From the NCBI GenBank assembly GCA_017695025.1, contig JADILX010000094.1:1-34067 (forward strand): DNA of 34,067 nucleotides, read 5' to 3'. Both the position numbers and the translations under genes were made by a program. Positions within the stretch are counted from its first letter, which is position 1. Each line of letters begins with the position of its first letter. Of this stretch, positions 1-7,746 are shown in pieces. Below the pieces are notes generated by a model. That model was not told the DNA's origin, searched no databases, and was given only the letters and a program-made list of their open reading frames with translations. This DNA is from Candidatus Cryptobacteroides excrementavium (GTDB taxonomy: Bacteria; Bacteroidota; Bacteroidia; Bacteroidales; UBA932).

Positions 1-2
1 CC

Positions 3-1421
3 GGAAAGTCTCTTCTCAGAAGTTTCCGGAAGGGGTGGTCTTACGGCGGTGCGGATATCATCCCTTATCCTGTGAATTATTCAGACTCCCTTTCTCTCAA
101 CGTGCCGGATACCAGATGCCCTGTCAGGAGAACAAGGAATACCGGGATAGACGGGGCCAGGATGTGGATATTTTCCAACGGGACGAAAGTGGTGTACAGG
201 AAGATGCCAACTGACGGGATGCTGTACTATTCTTTTGTACTTCGGGGAGGCTATTCTTCAATGAAGGGCATGAAAGACGGGGAGGGGGCATTCCTGTCCG
301 ACATGCTTGGCCTGTGCGGGCCTCAGACCATGGCGCCGGGGAACTTCCGGCCTCTCCTTGCCGCATGCGGAATCTCGATGACTCCATCGGTCTCATTGTC
401 AAACATTTCTTTGAGCGGGTCTCTCCCCAGGGATAGGGCCTCGCTGCTTATGAAGTCGCTTGTGTCCCTGTCATCCGGCATGACTCTCGACAGGAGGACA
501 GTGGCGGACTATCTTGCTGAAGAGAGGATGAGGCTGTCGACCGTAAAAGGAGAATATTCCGGACGGCTTTTTGTTCTGGACAGTGTCATATGCGGTACTG
601 ACAGGTATTCTCCATACAAGTCTGTCTCAAATCTGCATGATGACCTGCCTGCAAGAGCCTTGAGCTTTTTCAGGACTGAGTTCTCACAGGCGGATGACGG
701 GGTGCTGATATTTGTCGGGGATATCCCGGAGCATGAGTTCCGTAAATTTCTCCAGTCTTATATGGGCGGCTTCAAGACTGTGGGGAGAAGAGTCCTCAAG
801 TCGGCTGTATCTTTCCATACAGGGTCGGGAGAGTCCACATATTTTGTAGAAGGCTCCATACCTGGTGTCGATGTCCTCATGTCTGCGGCACTTCCGATGA
901 ATCCTTCCAATTTCATGGCTTCGAGGGTCGCTGTTGCCGCACTGGAGGACGCCATGTCCTCCTGCCTTCGCGATGATGCAGTTACGTTTTCCATAAAGAA
1001 CCGGTTCGCTGTCTATCCGCATGAACGGCTCGGAATCCTTGTCTCTGTCCGTCCGGCACAGTCTTCATCCCTTCCATACGGAGTGGAGAAGGCGTCCCCG
1101 GTAAAATTGCTTATGGACATACGTTCTGCCGTGTCAGACCTTGCTGAAGCGCCATTGCCGGAAGAGCGGATGGCTTTTTACAGGACAGTCGTCCGCAACA
1201 GATGGGATTCCCTTCAGACAGACCCGGAATATTGGATACGCGTGATGTCAGGCCGGTTTGCCGGAGGGAAAAATGTGAGTTCAGGGTACGGGGAAAGTAT
1301 CCAGGAGGTGACGGCCTCTGATGTAAATAAGGTGTTCAGGCTGCTTGACGAGGGCGGGTCTGTGGAATATGTTACTAAAATAAAGGGATATGGAGTTCGG
1401 GACGATAATCCAGATAGATGA
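3..1421 (+). CDS. M16-like (insulinase/pitrilysin fold) protein, 5' end outside the window
   Basis: The frame is open from base 3 without a stop, so the gene enters from the left edge. The GTG at 72 is an internal codon and not a convincing start. The visible 472 residues contain a stretch like the N-half of M16 proteins (SNGTKVVYRKM, then LRGGYSSMKGM and GEGAFLSDML), followed by a region like the M16 C-half (VLIFVGDIPEHEFRKFLQSY, then GVDVLMSAALPMNPSNF). No HxxEH zinc motif is visible, so this may be an inactive M16 relative or the inactive half of a longer protein. Its last 32 bases overlap the next gene, suggesting co-transcription. The family call rests on remembered similarity to Bacteroidetes M16-like proteins; function unknown. 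Confidence 0.6.
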   Translation, partial: GKSLLRSFRKGWSYGGADIIPYPVNYSDSLSLNVPDTRCPVRRTRNTGIDGARMWIFSNGTKVVYRKMPTDGMLYYSFVLRGGYSSMKGMKDGEGAFLSDMLGLCGPQTMAPGNFRPLLAACGISMTPSVSLSNISLSGSLPRDRASLLMKSLVSLSSGMTLDRRTVADYLAEERMRLSTVKGEYSGRLFVLDSVICGTDRYSPYKSVSNLHDDLPARALSFFRTEFSQADDGVLIFVGDIPEHEFRKFLQSYMGGFKTVGRRVLKSAVSFHTGSGESTYFVEGSIPGVDVLMSAALPMNPSNFMASRVAVAALEDAMSSCLRDDAVTFSIKNRFAVYPHERLGILVSVRPAQSSSLPYGVEKASPVKLLMDIRSAVSDLAEAPLPEERMAFYRTVVRNRWDSLQTDPEYWIRVMSGRFAGGKNVSSGYGESIQEVTASDVNKVFRLLDEGGSVEYVTKIKGYGVRDDNPDR

Positions 1422-1986
1422 CTGCCTGGTGTCACAGGACGTGCTTACGGAATATTTTTCGTGTGACTATGCCAAATGCCGCGGCTGCTGCTGTATCATA
1501 GGGGACAGCGGGGCGCCTCTTCAGGAGAGCGAACTGGAGGCCATAGAAAAAGACTATCCGGCGTTTTCCCCGCTGATGAGGCCCCAGGGGCGGGATGCAG
1601 TTGCTGAAAAAGGTTTTTTCGAGATAGATACGGACGGGGATATTGTCACCCCGCTTGTCCCCGGAAGCGAAGAATGTGCATATACATGCTTTGACAACGA
1701 AGGGAACTGCTTCTGTGCCATGGAGCGGGAATGGCTCAGAGGGAAGACCGCTTTCCGCAAGCCCATATCCTGCTGGCTTTATCCGGTCAGGGTTTCAAAG
1801 TTGAGTAACGGGATGCTTGCCCTGAATCTGCACAGATGGGACATCTGCAAGGATGCCTTTGAAAAAGGGAAAAAGGAAAAGGTCCGCGCATATGAGTTCC
1901 TGCGCGAACCTATTGAACGCTTTTTCGGCAGAGATTTCTACTCTGCACTTTGTGAAGCGGCAAGGATGCTCAATGCCCGGTCGTAG
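1390..1986 (+). CDS. DUF3109 family cysteine-rich protein
   Basis: This 198-residue protein matches the DUF3109 family common in Bacteroidetes. It has many cysteines in a characteristic order: CDYAKCRGCCC near the N-terminus (residues 24-34), CAYTC, CFC, then single cysteines in SCWLYPVR and WDICKDAF. The pattern suggests metal or Fe-S binding, as in the related YkgJ/UPF0153 proteins, but no reaction is established. The ATG at 1390 lies inside the end of the upstream gene (32-base overlap). Its 3' end overlaps the convergent gene at 1938-2159 by 49 bases. No signal peptide, so cytoplasmic. Confidence 0.85.
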   Translation: MEFGTIIQIDDCLVSQDVLTEYFSCDYAKCRGCCCIIGDSGAPLQESELEAIEKDYPAFSPLMRPQGRDAVAEKGFFEIDTDGDIVTPLVPGSEECAYTCFDNEGNCFCAMEREWLRGKTAFRKPISCWLYPVRVSKLSNGMLALNLHRWDICKDAFEKGKKEKVRAYEFLREPIERFFGRDFYSALCEAARMLNARS

Positions 1987-2159
1987 TCTTCTGCATTGAC
2001 TTTCAGTTCGATGTTGTCCTCCACGGCATTGATCATCGGATAGGAGGAGGTCTCTCCGAATACGGCCGATTCGATGCCGTTGTCCTTCAGTTTGGTCTGG
2101 GCGATACTTGCCCTCATCGGGTCATCGAATTTTGCTACTGTCTTTAAACTGTCGTCCAT
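1938..2159 (-). CDS. DUF2007 small protein (putative signal-transducing protein)
   Basis: The 73-residue product fits the DUF2007 family: a short ferredoxin-like fold with KTVAKFDDPMRASIAQTKL, then a DNGIESAVFGE turn and a C-terminal IELKVNAEDYDRALSIL segment. The family is widespread in Bacteroidetes and annotated as signal-transducing without direct evidence. It lies 12 bases downstream of the membrane-protein gene on the same strand and is probably co-transcribed with it. Its last 49 bases are antisense to the end of the DUF3109 gene. Confidence 0.8.
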   Translation of the reverse strand: MDDSLKTVAKFDDPMRASIAQTKLKDNGIESAVFGETSSYPMINAVEDNIELKVNAEDYDRALSILAASQSAE

Positions 2160-2171
2160 GGTCTTTGGGTT

Positions 2172-2639
2172 TTATTGGTTGGACATGCTGTCGATCAGTC
2201 TGTTGCGGATGCCGGATGCTATCCTGTCCACGTCTTTCCTCAGGCCTTCAGCCCGTATACTGTCAGGTGCCGAAGTAAATGTGACCCTGTCTTCAAACAT
2301 CCTTGAGAGTCTGCTTGCCGTGCTTTTGTGCCTGAAAGTCATTATTCCAGGCTCGTTCCTCTCTATGATGTAGCCTCTGGCCTCCATGTATTCTGTTACG
2401 GTCTTCCATATGTCTTTCCCTTCCGTGGCGATGTCTCTTGTCACAAATCCGAACTTCGGGTACACGGCCGCAACTGCAGCCAGGATTGCGGCAATTTTCC
2501 ATAGGGCATCATATCCGCCTCTGAACAGGGATTCGATGTTGCCGTCCGATGCTCCGGTAACGACAAGCAGCAAGATGATGACTGCAAATATGCAGATGAA
2601 GTTCAGAAAGTATTTTATGCTCCGGACAATATACTTCAT
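2172..2639 (-). CDS. Conserved hypothetical membrane protein, two N-terminal TM segments
   Basis: About 155 residues from the ATG at 2639. A TTG eight codons upstream is possible, but the ATG gives the more natural N-terminus MKYIVRSIKYFLN. Two hydrophobic segments are visible: FICIFAVIILLLVV, and ALWKIAAILAAVAAVYP, separated by a short polar stretch. A cytosolic tail of about 90 charged residues follows, predicted to be alpha/beta. Similar small proteins occur in Bacteroides, but I know of no function. It is probably co-transcribed with the DUF2007 gene and reads away from the coiled-coil gene across a shared promoter region. Confidence 0.65.
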   Translation of the reverse strand: MKYIVRSIKYFLNFICIFAVIILLLVVTGASDGNIESLFRGGYDALWKIAAILAAVAAVYPKFGFVTRDIATEGKDIWKTVTEYMEARGYIIERNEPGIMTFRHKSTASRLSRMFEDRVTFTSAPDSIRAEGLRKDVDRIASGIRNRLIDSMSNQ

Positions 2640-2669
2640 GCAGAAAATATTTATGTTCCACAATTGCTG

Positions 2670-2685
2670 TATTACAAATGTAATA
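2670..2685. promoter_or_regulatory. 16-bp palindrome in the divergent promoter region
   Basis: TATTACA-AA-TGTAATA: perfect 7-base arms around a two-base centre. It contains the leftward -7 box TACATTTG (plus-strand CAAATGTA, 2675-2682) of the 2639 gene. It also lies where the -33 element of the rightward promoter would be expected. This is a candidate operator for both genes; no regulator is identified. Confidence 0.4.
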
Positions 2686-2705
2686 AAAAATCGGATATTT
2701 TTCCG

Positions 2706-2713
2706 TATGTTTG
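2706..2713 (+). promoter_or_regulatory. -7 box for the coiled-coil protein/hemW unit
   Basis: TATGTTTG matches the Bacteroidota -7 consensus TAnnTTTG and lies 28 bases before the ATG at 2742. No good -33 TTTG is seen at the usual distance; that position is occupied by the palindrome at 2670-2685. Confidence 0.5.
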
Positions 2714-2741
2714 TACTTTGAACAAATTAAATACTACAGTT

Positions 2742-3620
2742 ATGGAAGAAAACAAGACGCAGGATGGGAATCTGAAGAAAATCATGTACGCACTGGTGGC
2801 TGTGGCGGTGGTGCTTGCTGCGGCTCTGGCATATATATGGTTTGAACGTACATCCCTTGTAAATGATCTCAATCTTGAGAAGGAAGACCTTACGGCACAG
2901 ATGATTGCATTGCAGAATGACTATGCGTCACTGTCTTCGGACTATGACAGCATCAATTCCCAGTTGGATTCATCCAGGGAAGAAGTCTCCCAGTTGATTG
3001 ACAGGATAAGGAAGACGGATGCTACCAACAGGGCGAAGATAAGGCAATACGAGAAGGAACTCGGGACACTCAGGAGCATAATGAGAAACTATATCGTCCA
3101 GATAGATTCTCTCAATACGCTCAACAAGCAGTTGACTGCGGATGCTGCCGCTGCCCGCAAAGAGGCCGCCGAGAGCCGTCGCCAGTCAGAAGAACTCAGC
3201 AAGACGGTAGAAAGCCTTTCAGGGCAGGTGGCTGTCGGAGCCATGGTAAAAGGCCGCGGGATACGACTCGATGCATACAATGCGTCCAACAAGGTTACGG
3301 ACAGGAGCAGCAGGGTGGTACGCCTGATGACCACTTTGAGCCTTGTTGAAAATGACCTTGCCCCGAAGGGCCCTATGCGCGTGTATATCCGTGTCAAGGG
3401 GCCTGATGGCATATTGCTCACTAATGATGTGCAGAGGACATTTGATTTCAACGGTGAGCCTATGGTATGCTCGGCTTCACGTGAAGTGGACTATCAGGGG
3501 GATGAAGTGGAGATGAGCATCTATCTGAATGACATTTCCGAGTATGTCAGAGGAATCTATACAGTGGATGTCTACACAGAGCAGTCTCTGCTCGGGTCTG
3601 CCGAACTGATGCTCCGATAG
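2742..3620 (+). CDS. Membrane-anchored coiled-coil protein
   Basis: 292 residues from the ATG at 2742. The frame extends upstream, but those codons overlap the promoter. After a short cytosolic N-terminus (MEENKTQDGNLKK) there is one transmembrane helix (IMYALVAVAVVLAAALAYIW). A long heptad-rich coiled coil follows, approximately residues 40-175. The C-terminal domain of about 110 residues looks beta-rich (GRGIRLDAYNASNKV, then RVYIRVKGPDGILL and GIYTVDVYTEQSLLGSAE). The arrangement is that of a type II membrane protein with a periplasmic domain. Proteins like this are common and uncharacterised in Bacteroidales. It precedes hemW by 11 bases and is likely in the same operon. Confidence 0.75.
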   Translation: MEENKTQDGNLKKIMYALVAVAVVLAAALAYIWFERTSLVNDLNLEKEDLTAQMIALQNDYASLSSDYDSINSQLDSSREEVSQLIDRIRKTDATNRAKIRQYEKELGTLRSIMRNYIVQIDSLNTLNKQLTADAAAARKEAAESRRQSEELSKTVESLSGQVAVGAMVKGRGIRLDAYNASNKVTDRSSRVVRLMTTLSLVENDLAPKGPMRVYIRVKGPDGILLTNDVQRTFDFNGEPMVCSASREVDYQGDEVEMSIYLNDISEYVRGIYTVDVYTEQSLLGSAELMLR

Positions 3621-3631
3621 TCTCTCAGACC

Positions 3632-4897
3632 GTGATATACATCCATGTCCCTTTCTGCCGGAGCTGGTGCACCTATTGCGGATTCTACTCCGAGAAGATG
3701 CCGTGTGGCTCTGCATATGCCGACAGGTTTGCCGCTGCCCTAAGGAGCGAGATTGTCAGCAGGGCAAAGGAGATAGAAGGGACATCAGGTACGGATACGC
3801 TTTATATTGGAGGCGGCACCCCATCGGTGCTGCCTCTTTCTGTGCTGCAGCCCGTTACTGGGCTTATCTCGTCCATACGGGGGTGTGGCAGATATGAGGA
3901 GTTTACCATAGAAGTCAACCCCGAGGACATTGTTGAAAAAGGGGTGGCTTATGCCGAAGGCCTTCTTGAGGCCGGGGTGGACAGGGTGAGCATGGGTGTC
4001 CAGTCTCTGGATGACAAGATACTGCGCTTCATGAACAGACGTCATGATGCGGGCAGGGCTAGAGAGGCGTACAGGATATTGAGGAATGCCGGATTTAAAA
4101 ATATAAGCGTCGACCTGATTTTCGGTATTCCGGACATGGATGACAGCATATGGGAGAATACGCTTGAAGAGACCGTCTCGGGACTCGGGACAGGCCAGGC
4201 CCCGGAACATGTATCGGCATACCAGCTGTCCATCGAACCGGAAAGCGCCCTTGCGGAAATGCTCGCATCAGGAAAGTTTGCAGAAGCCCCCGAAGAGCAA
4301 TGCAGCAGGCAATACCATACTCTGTGCACCATGCTTCCTGCGGCAGGCTACCGGCATTATGAAATCTCCAATTTTGCCATTCCGGGCCATGAAGCCATAC
4401 ACAACAGCGGATACTGGCGGCATGTCCCGTATGCAGGCTTCGGCCCGGCAGCCCATTCCTTGTCTGTGGCCCCTGCTGCAGATGAAGCCGGGGCGTTTCA
4501 GGGCAAAGTCTACCGGAGGACATGGAACTCCCCTTCGCTGAAATCCTATCTTGACGCCTCTTCTGCAGGAGACTTCAGCAGTATACGCAGCGGTGAGACG
4601 TTGACGGCAGAACAGGTCTCCATGGAAAAGGTCATGCTGGCTCTGCGGACTGATTCGGGCATTGAAGAGTCTTTTTTACGGTCTGTCTGCAGCCCTTCTG
4701 CGATAGACTCGGCATTGTCTGCCGGAGTGTTGGCCAGATGCCGACGGAGTGCCGGGCCTTCATCCCTGCATGGGCGGCGGTTCAGGTCTCCTGATGCCGG
4801 TTGTGGCGATAGCGGGCAGACCTCATTTATCCGTATTCCGGAAGACCGCTTCTTTGTTTCTGACAATATCATCGCTGATCTTGTCTCAGTTGAATAA
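3632..4897 (+). CDS. hemW: HemW-type radical SAM heme chaperone
   Basis: The N-terminus IYIHVPFCRSWCTYCGFYS carries the radical-SAM CxxxCxxC motif (Cys9, Cys13, Cys16). The HemW hallmark HNSGYW follows in the middle, separating it from HemN, coproporphyrinogen dehydrogenase. HemW binds a 4Fe-4S cluster and heme and acts in heme delivery; it was long mis-annotated as HemN. Other family segments are YIGGGTPSVL, EVNPEDI, RVSMGVQSL and DLIFGIPDM. The start is a GTG 11 bases after the previous stop, forced by the short gap and the motif position. At 421 residues it is longer than typical. The extra length lies near residues 370-400, a basic, Ser/Gly-rich stretch before the conserved IRIPEDRFFVSDNIIADL end. 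Confidence 0.88.
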   Translation: MIYIHVPFCRSWCTYCGFYSEKMPCGSAYADRFAAALRSEIVSRAKEIEGTSGTDTLYIGGGTPSVLPLSVLQPVTGLISSIRGCGRYEEFTIEVNPEDIVEKGVAYAEGLLEAGVDRVSMGVQSLDDKILRFMNRRHDAGRAREAYRILRNAGFKNISVDLIFGIPDMDDSIWENTLEETVSGLGTGQAPEHVSAYQLSIEPESALAEMLASGKFAEAPEEQCSRQYHTLCTMLPAAGYRHYEISNFAIPGHEAIHNSGYWRHVPYAGFGPAAHSLSVAPAADEAGAFQGKVYRRTWNSPSLKSYLDASSAGDFSSIRSGETLTAEQVSMEKVMLALRTDSGIEESFLRSVCSPSAIDSALSAGVLARCRRSAGPSSLHGRRFRSPDAGCGDSGQTSFIRIPEDRFFVSDNIIADLVSVE

Positions 4898-4911
4898 AAT
4901 ACGTAATTTTA
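4881..4911 (+). promoter_or_regulatory. Possible promoter for the M24 aminopeptidase gene
   Basis: TTG (4881-4883), 20-base spacer, TAATTTTA (4904-4911), a 7 of 8 approximation of TAnnTTTG ahead of the start at 4931. It overlaps the end of hemW, so the downstream gene could also be read from the hemW transcript. Confidence 0.35.
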
Positions 4912-4930
4912 GCCTTATAAACCGATTATA

Positions 4931-6745
4931 GTGTCAGATATGGCGGAAATTCATTATCAGAGGATAGAAAGGCTCCGCGAACTTATGGCAGAAAGAGGCT
5001 GGGATGCTGTTGTGGTGTCCGACTCCGATCCCCATGGGAGTGAATATCCTGCTCCGCGATGGAAGCAGGTGGAATGGCTTTCCGGCTTCACGGGAGAAGC
5101 AGGGGAAATCGTGATAACAGCCGACCATGCCGGACTGTGGACGGATTCGAGGTATTTTATCCAGGCAGTCAATGAACTGGAAGGAAGCGGGGTCGTCCTT
5201 CACAGGACCAGGGTGCCAGGGGCTGTCGGTATCCCGCAGTGGCTGGCGGAGCATGCCGGCACTGTGGCGATAGACGGGACATGTTTTTCCGTACAGGCGG
5301 CAGAGGAGATAGAGCAGGCTGTCGGGACACTGTATAATGTTCCGGACATGTTTGATATGCTCTGGCCGGACCGTCCGGCGATTCCATGTACCCCGCTGAT
5401 GACTCTTGATGAGGAGACAACCGGAGAGTCGAGGCTGCAGAAACTCTCATGGCTGAGAAAATTTCTGCTGAAAGAGGGGTGCGACTGCATGGTCATCTCT
5501 TCTCTGGATGAGATTGCCTGGCTGCTTAATGTCAGAGGCCGGGACATTGAATACAATCCGCTTGTCATCTCATATCTGCTTGTCACTATGGATGATGTCT
5601 TCTGGTATGTACTGAAGTCCCCGGTTCTTCCTGATGATCCGGACACTGTCGACAGCCTGACGGAGATAAAGGCGGACGGAGTGCGGATATGCCGTTATGA
5701 CGGTCTTGCTGACGGTATCGAATCCATGATGGCATTGGCTGGAGAGCAGATGCGTGTCTATTTCGACCCTGCCGGCATCAACTATGATGTGGCAAGGCAG
5801 ATCCGGGCCTGTTACGGGCCGGATAACTTTGTATGCGGGCCTTCCCCAGTAATCCTGAAGAAAGCAGTAAAGAACAGCAGCGAGATAGCAGGAATGAAAG
5901 AGGCTTTCCATGCTGACGGTGTCGCCATGGAAAAGTTCCTGTATTGGATAGAGACTTCTCTTCGCGAAGGAAGACATCTTACTGAATGGGAGGCATCAGA
6001 AAAACTGACAGCGTTGAGGTCGGTAATACCGGGCTACAGGGGAAACAGTTTCAGCAACATTTCCGCCTATGGGCCTAATGCCGCCCTGCCTCATTACAAT
6101 ACTCCGGAGACCGGGTCGGCCGGGATAGGCCCGGGAGGCCTGTATCTTGTTGACTCCGGCGGGCAGTATGTGTTCGGGACAACAGATATCACAAGGACAG
6201 TCCCTGTAGGGGAGTGCAGCGATCTGGAAAAAGAAGACTATACCCTCGTGCTCAAGGGTATGATAGCCCTTGCCATGGCTGTATTCCCGGCGGGGACAGC
6301 CGGCTGCCATCTTGATGTGCTGGCGAGAAATCCGCTGTGGCAATGCAGACGGAATTTCGGGCACGGGACGGGTCATGGCATCGGTTTCTATCTCTGCGTG
6401 CATGAAGGTCCTCAGGATATAAGGCAGAATTTCAATGCCCAGCCTCTCCTGCCCGGGATGATTGTTTCTGATGAGCCGGGGATATACCGGGAAGGACAGC
6501 ATGGCATCAGGCATGAGAATATCCTTCTCTGCACCAGTGCGGGTAGCAATGCTTTCGGGGAATGGCTCAGATTTGAGACTCTTACGCTGTGTCATATAGA
6601 CACTTCCCCGGTCATCGTGTCTCTTCTGACAGGGGCTGAACGGGAGTGGCTCAATGCCTATAACCGTCATGTCTATGAGAGCCTTTCTCCTGACCTTGGC
6701 CCGGATGTGGCGGCCTGGCTGCGGGGGAAGACTCTTCCGGTATAA
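4931..6745 (+). CDS. M24 family Xaa-Pro aminopeptidase (aminopeptidase P)
   Basis: 604 residues with the three-domain layout of long aminopeptidase P proteins: two creatinase-like N domains (about 1-160 and 160-310) and a pita-bread catalytic domain (about 315-560). The metal ligands are present: Asp408 (VDSGGQ), Asp419 (TTDITRT), His482 (HGTGHGIG), Glu515 (SDEPGIY) and Glu529 (RHEN). The enzyme removes an N-terminal residue preceding proline; no signal peptide, so cytoplasmic. The start is a GTG at 4931, or the ATG at 4940 three codons later. A hairpin terminator follows at 6801. Family and activity are secure; physiological substrate is not known. Confidence 0.92.
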   Translation: MSDMAEIHYQRIERLRELMAERGWDAVVVSDSDPHGSEYPAPRWKQVEWLSGFTGEAGEIVITADHAGLWTDSRYFIQAVNELEGSGVVLHRTRVPGAVGIPQWLAEHAGTVAIDGTCFSVQAAEEIEQAVGTLYNVPDMFDMLWPDRPAIPCTPLMTLDEETTGESRLQKLSWLRKFLLKEGCDCMVISSLDEIAWLLNVRGRDIEYNPLVISYLLVTMDDVFWYVLKSPVLPDDPDTVDSLTEIKADGVRICRYDGLADGIESMMALAGEQMRVYFDPAGINYDVARQIRACYGPDNFVCGPSPVILKKAVKNSSEIAGMKEAFHADGVAMEKFLYWIETSLREGRHLTEWEASEKLTALRSVIPGYRGNSFSNISAYGPNAALPHYNTPETGSAGIGPGGLYLVDSGGQYVFGTTDITRTVPVGECSDLEKEDYTLVLKGMIALAMAVFPAGTAGCHLDVLARNPLWQCRRNFGHGTGHGIGFYLCVHEGPQDIRQNFNAQPLLPGMIVSDEPGIYREGQHGIRHENILLCTSAGSNAFGEWLRFETLTLCHIDTSPVIVSLLTGAEREWLNAYNRHVYESLSPDLGPDVAAWLRGKTLPV

Positions 6746-6800
6746 GAGCAGGTATAAGGCTTGTATCGGGATACTCAGAACTGTGCCATGTATAAAATTA

Positions 6801-6832
6801 AAGCGGCCCCGGATGGGATAGGGCCGCTTTTA
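6801..6832. terminator. Bidirectional intrinsic terminator
   Basis: Stem AAGCGGCCC (6801-6809) with GGGCCGCTT (6821-6829), 11-base loop, followed by T and preceded by A-rich sequence. It sits between the convergent M24 and sdhC genes and can serve both. Confidence 0.85.
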
Positions 6833-6880
6833 CTGCATATTAAAGTTCTGTTTCTTATGAAAAGTTCTATTTATTCCCTC

Positions 6881-7561
6881 TCAGGCCATCAGCCAGGCAT
6901 TCACTGCTACGACTGCGAAGCCAAGGAAAATGAGGGTCGCTACAATGTATGAAATAACCTGAAGTCTCTTTATCCATACCTTGTTGTCCCATCCTATAGT
7001 CTGGAAGGCGCTCCAGAATCCGTGTGTGAGGTGGAACCAGAGGGCGCCGAACCAGATTATGTATATCACTACATTATACCATTGTCCGAATGTGGCTGTA
7101 AGCAGGTAATATGGATTTTCCGCTTCTGTCCCTGTCCACTCCTTAAGCTGCATGTCAGCCCAGAAATGTGTGAGGTGGAATGCAAGGATGCCGAGGACTA
7201 TGATGCCCAGCACCAGCATGTTCTTTGAAGCCCATGACTCTGCCTGAGCCTTGCTTGCCACTTCATAGCGGCTGTATCCTCCGCGGGCCTTGATGTTGCT
7301 GAGCGTGAGGATGAACGCATAGAGGATGTGGATTACAAAGCCGAAGGCAAGTACAGGAACCATCACTGTCACTACAGGAAGGGACATGAATTCGCATCCC
7401 AGTGCAAACAGACCGTCTTCAGCCCCGAACTTCCCTGTCAATGAATCTATTACAGAGAAGAAATTGATTGTCAGGTGAAGAAGCAGGAAGATGATGAGGA
7501 AAAGTCCGCTTATGCTCATTATGAGCTTTTTGCCGATAGAAGATGTGAAAATGTTTGCCAT
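6881..7561 (-). CDS. Succinate dehydrogenase/fumarate reductase cytochrome b subunit
   Basis: 226 residues from the ATG at 7561; a TTG four codons upstream is unlikely. Five hydrophobic segments are visible, with histidines suited to bind heme b: LLLHLTINF, FVIHILYAF, LAFHLTHFW and WFHLTHGFW. This is the Bacteroides-type FrdC/SdhC, the diheme membrane anchor passing electrons between menaquinone and the flavoprotein/iron-sulfur subunits; in anaerobes the complex works mainly as fumarate reductase. Unusually, no flavoprotein (A) or iron-sulfur (B) gene follows. The next leftward sequence is a terminator and then the convergent M24 gene. Confidence 0.9.
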   Translation of the reverse strand: MANIFTSSIGKKLIMSISGLFLIIFLLLHLTINFFSVIDSLTGKFGAEDGLFALGCEFMSLPVVTVMVPVLAFGFVIHILYAFILTLSNIKARGGYSRYEVASKAQAESWASKNMLVLGIIVLGILAFHLTHFWADMQLKEWTGTEAENPYYLLTATFGQWYNVVIYIIWFGALWFHLTHGFWSAFQTIGWDNKVWIKRLQVISYIVATLIFLGFAVVAVNAWLMA

Positions 7562-7603
7562 ATCTGTTATCAATAGTTTATACTCATCTTAGTCAAGAGG
7601 TAT

Positions 7604-7611
7604 GCAAAGAT
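7604..7611 (-). promoter_or_regulatory. -7 box for the cytochrome b subunit gene
   Basis: On the minus strand this reads TATCTTTG, an exact TAnnTTTG match, 42 bases upstream of the ATG at 7561. No convincing -33 TTTG is seen. Confidence 0.55.
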
Positions 7612-7621
7612 ATACTCTTTC

Positions 7622-7652
7622 TTGCAAGTTTCATAATAATTCGATACTTTTG
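7622..7652 (+). promoter_or_regulatory. Promoter for pyrH-frr
   Basis: TTG (7622-7624), 20-base spacer, TACTTTTG (7645-7652), a full TAnnTTTG match. Transcription would begin near 7658, giving a leader of about 90 bases that contains the hairpin at 7683-7725. Confidence 0.65.
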
Positions 7653-7682
7653 TTTCGATAAAAAGTGAGTTTCCTTGATTTT

Positions 7683-7725
7683 CGGCTGTCAGATGTTACG
7701 GTTGCAAACCGATATGTGACAGCCG
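7683..7725 (+). other. Structured 5' leader element before pyrH
   Basis: Outer stem CGGCTGTCA (7683-7691) pairs perfectly with TGACAGCCG (7717-7725). Inside it, CGGTT (7699-7703) pairs with AACCG (7707-7711) around a GCA loop, leaving an asymmetric internal loop. No U-run follows, so it is not a plain terminator. It ends 21 bases before the pyrH ATG and could affect mRNA stability or translation. It does not resemble a PyrR-binding loop that I recognise. Confidence 0.55.
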
Positions 7726-7746
7726 GATAAATAAACAGGTCAAAAT

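Noticed and set aside
4700..4830. Frameshift in hemW near the odd basic stretch
   Set aside because: The frame is the same before and after the stretch and ends in the conserved C-terminus, so no net shift is needed; a lineage-specific insert is simpler.
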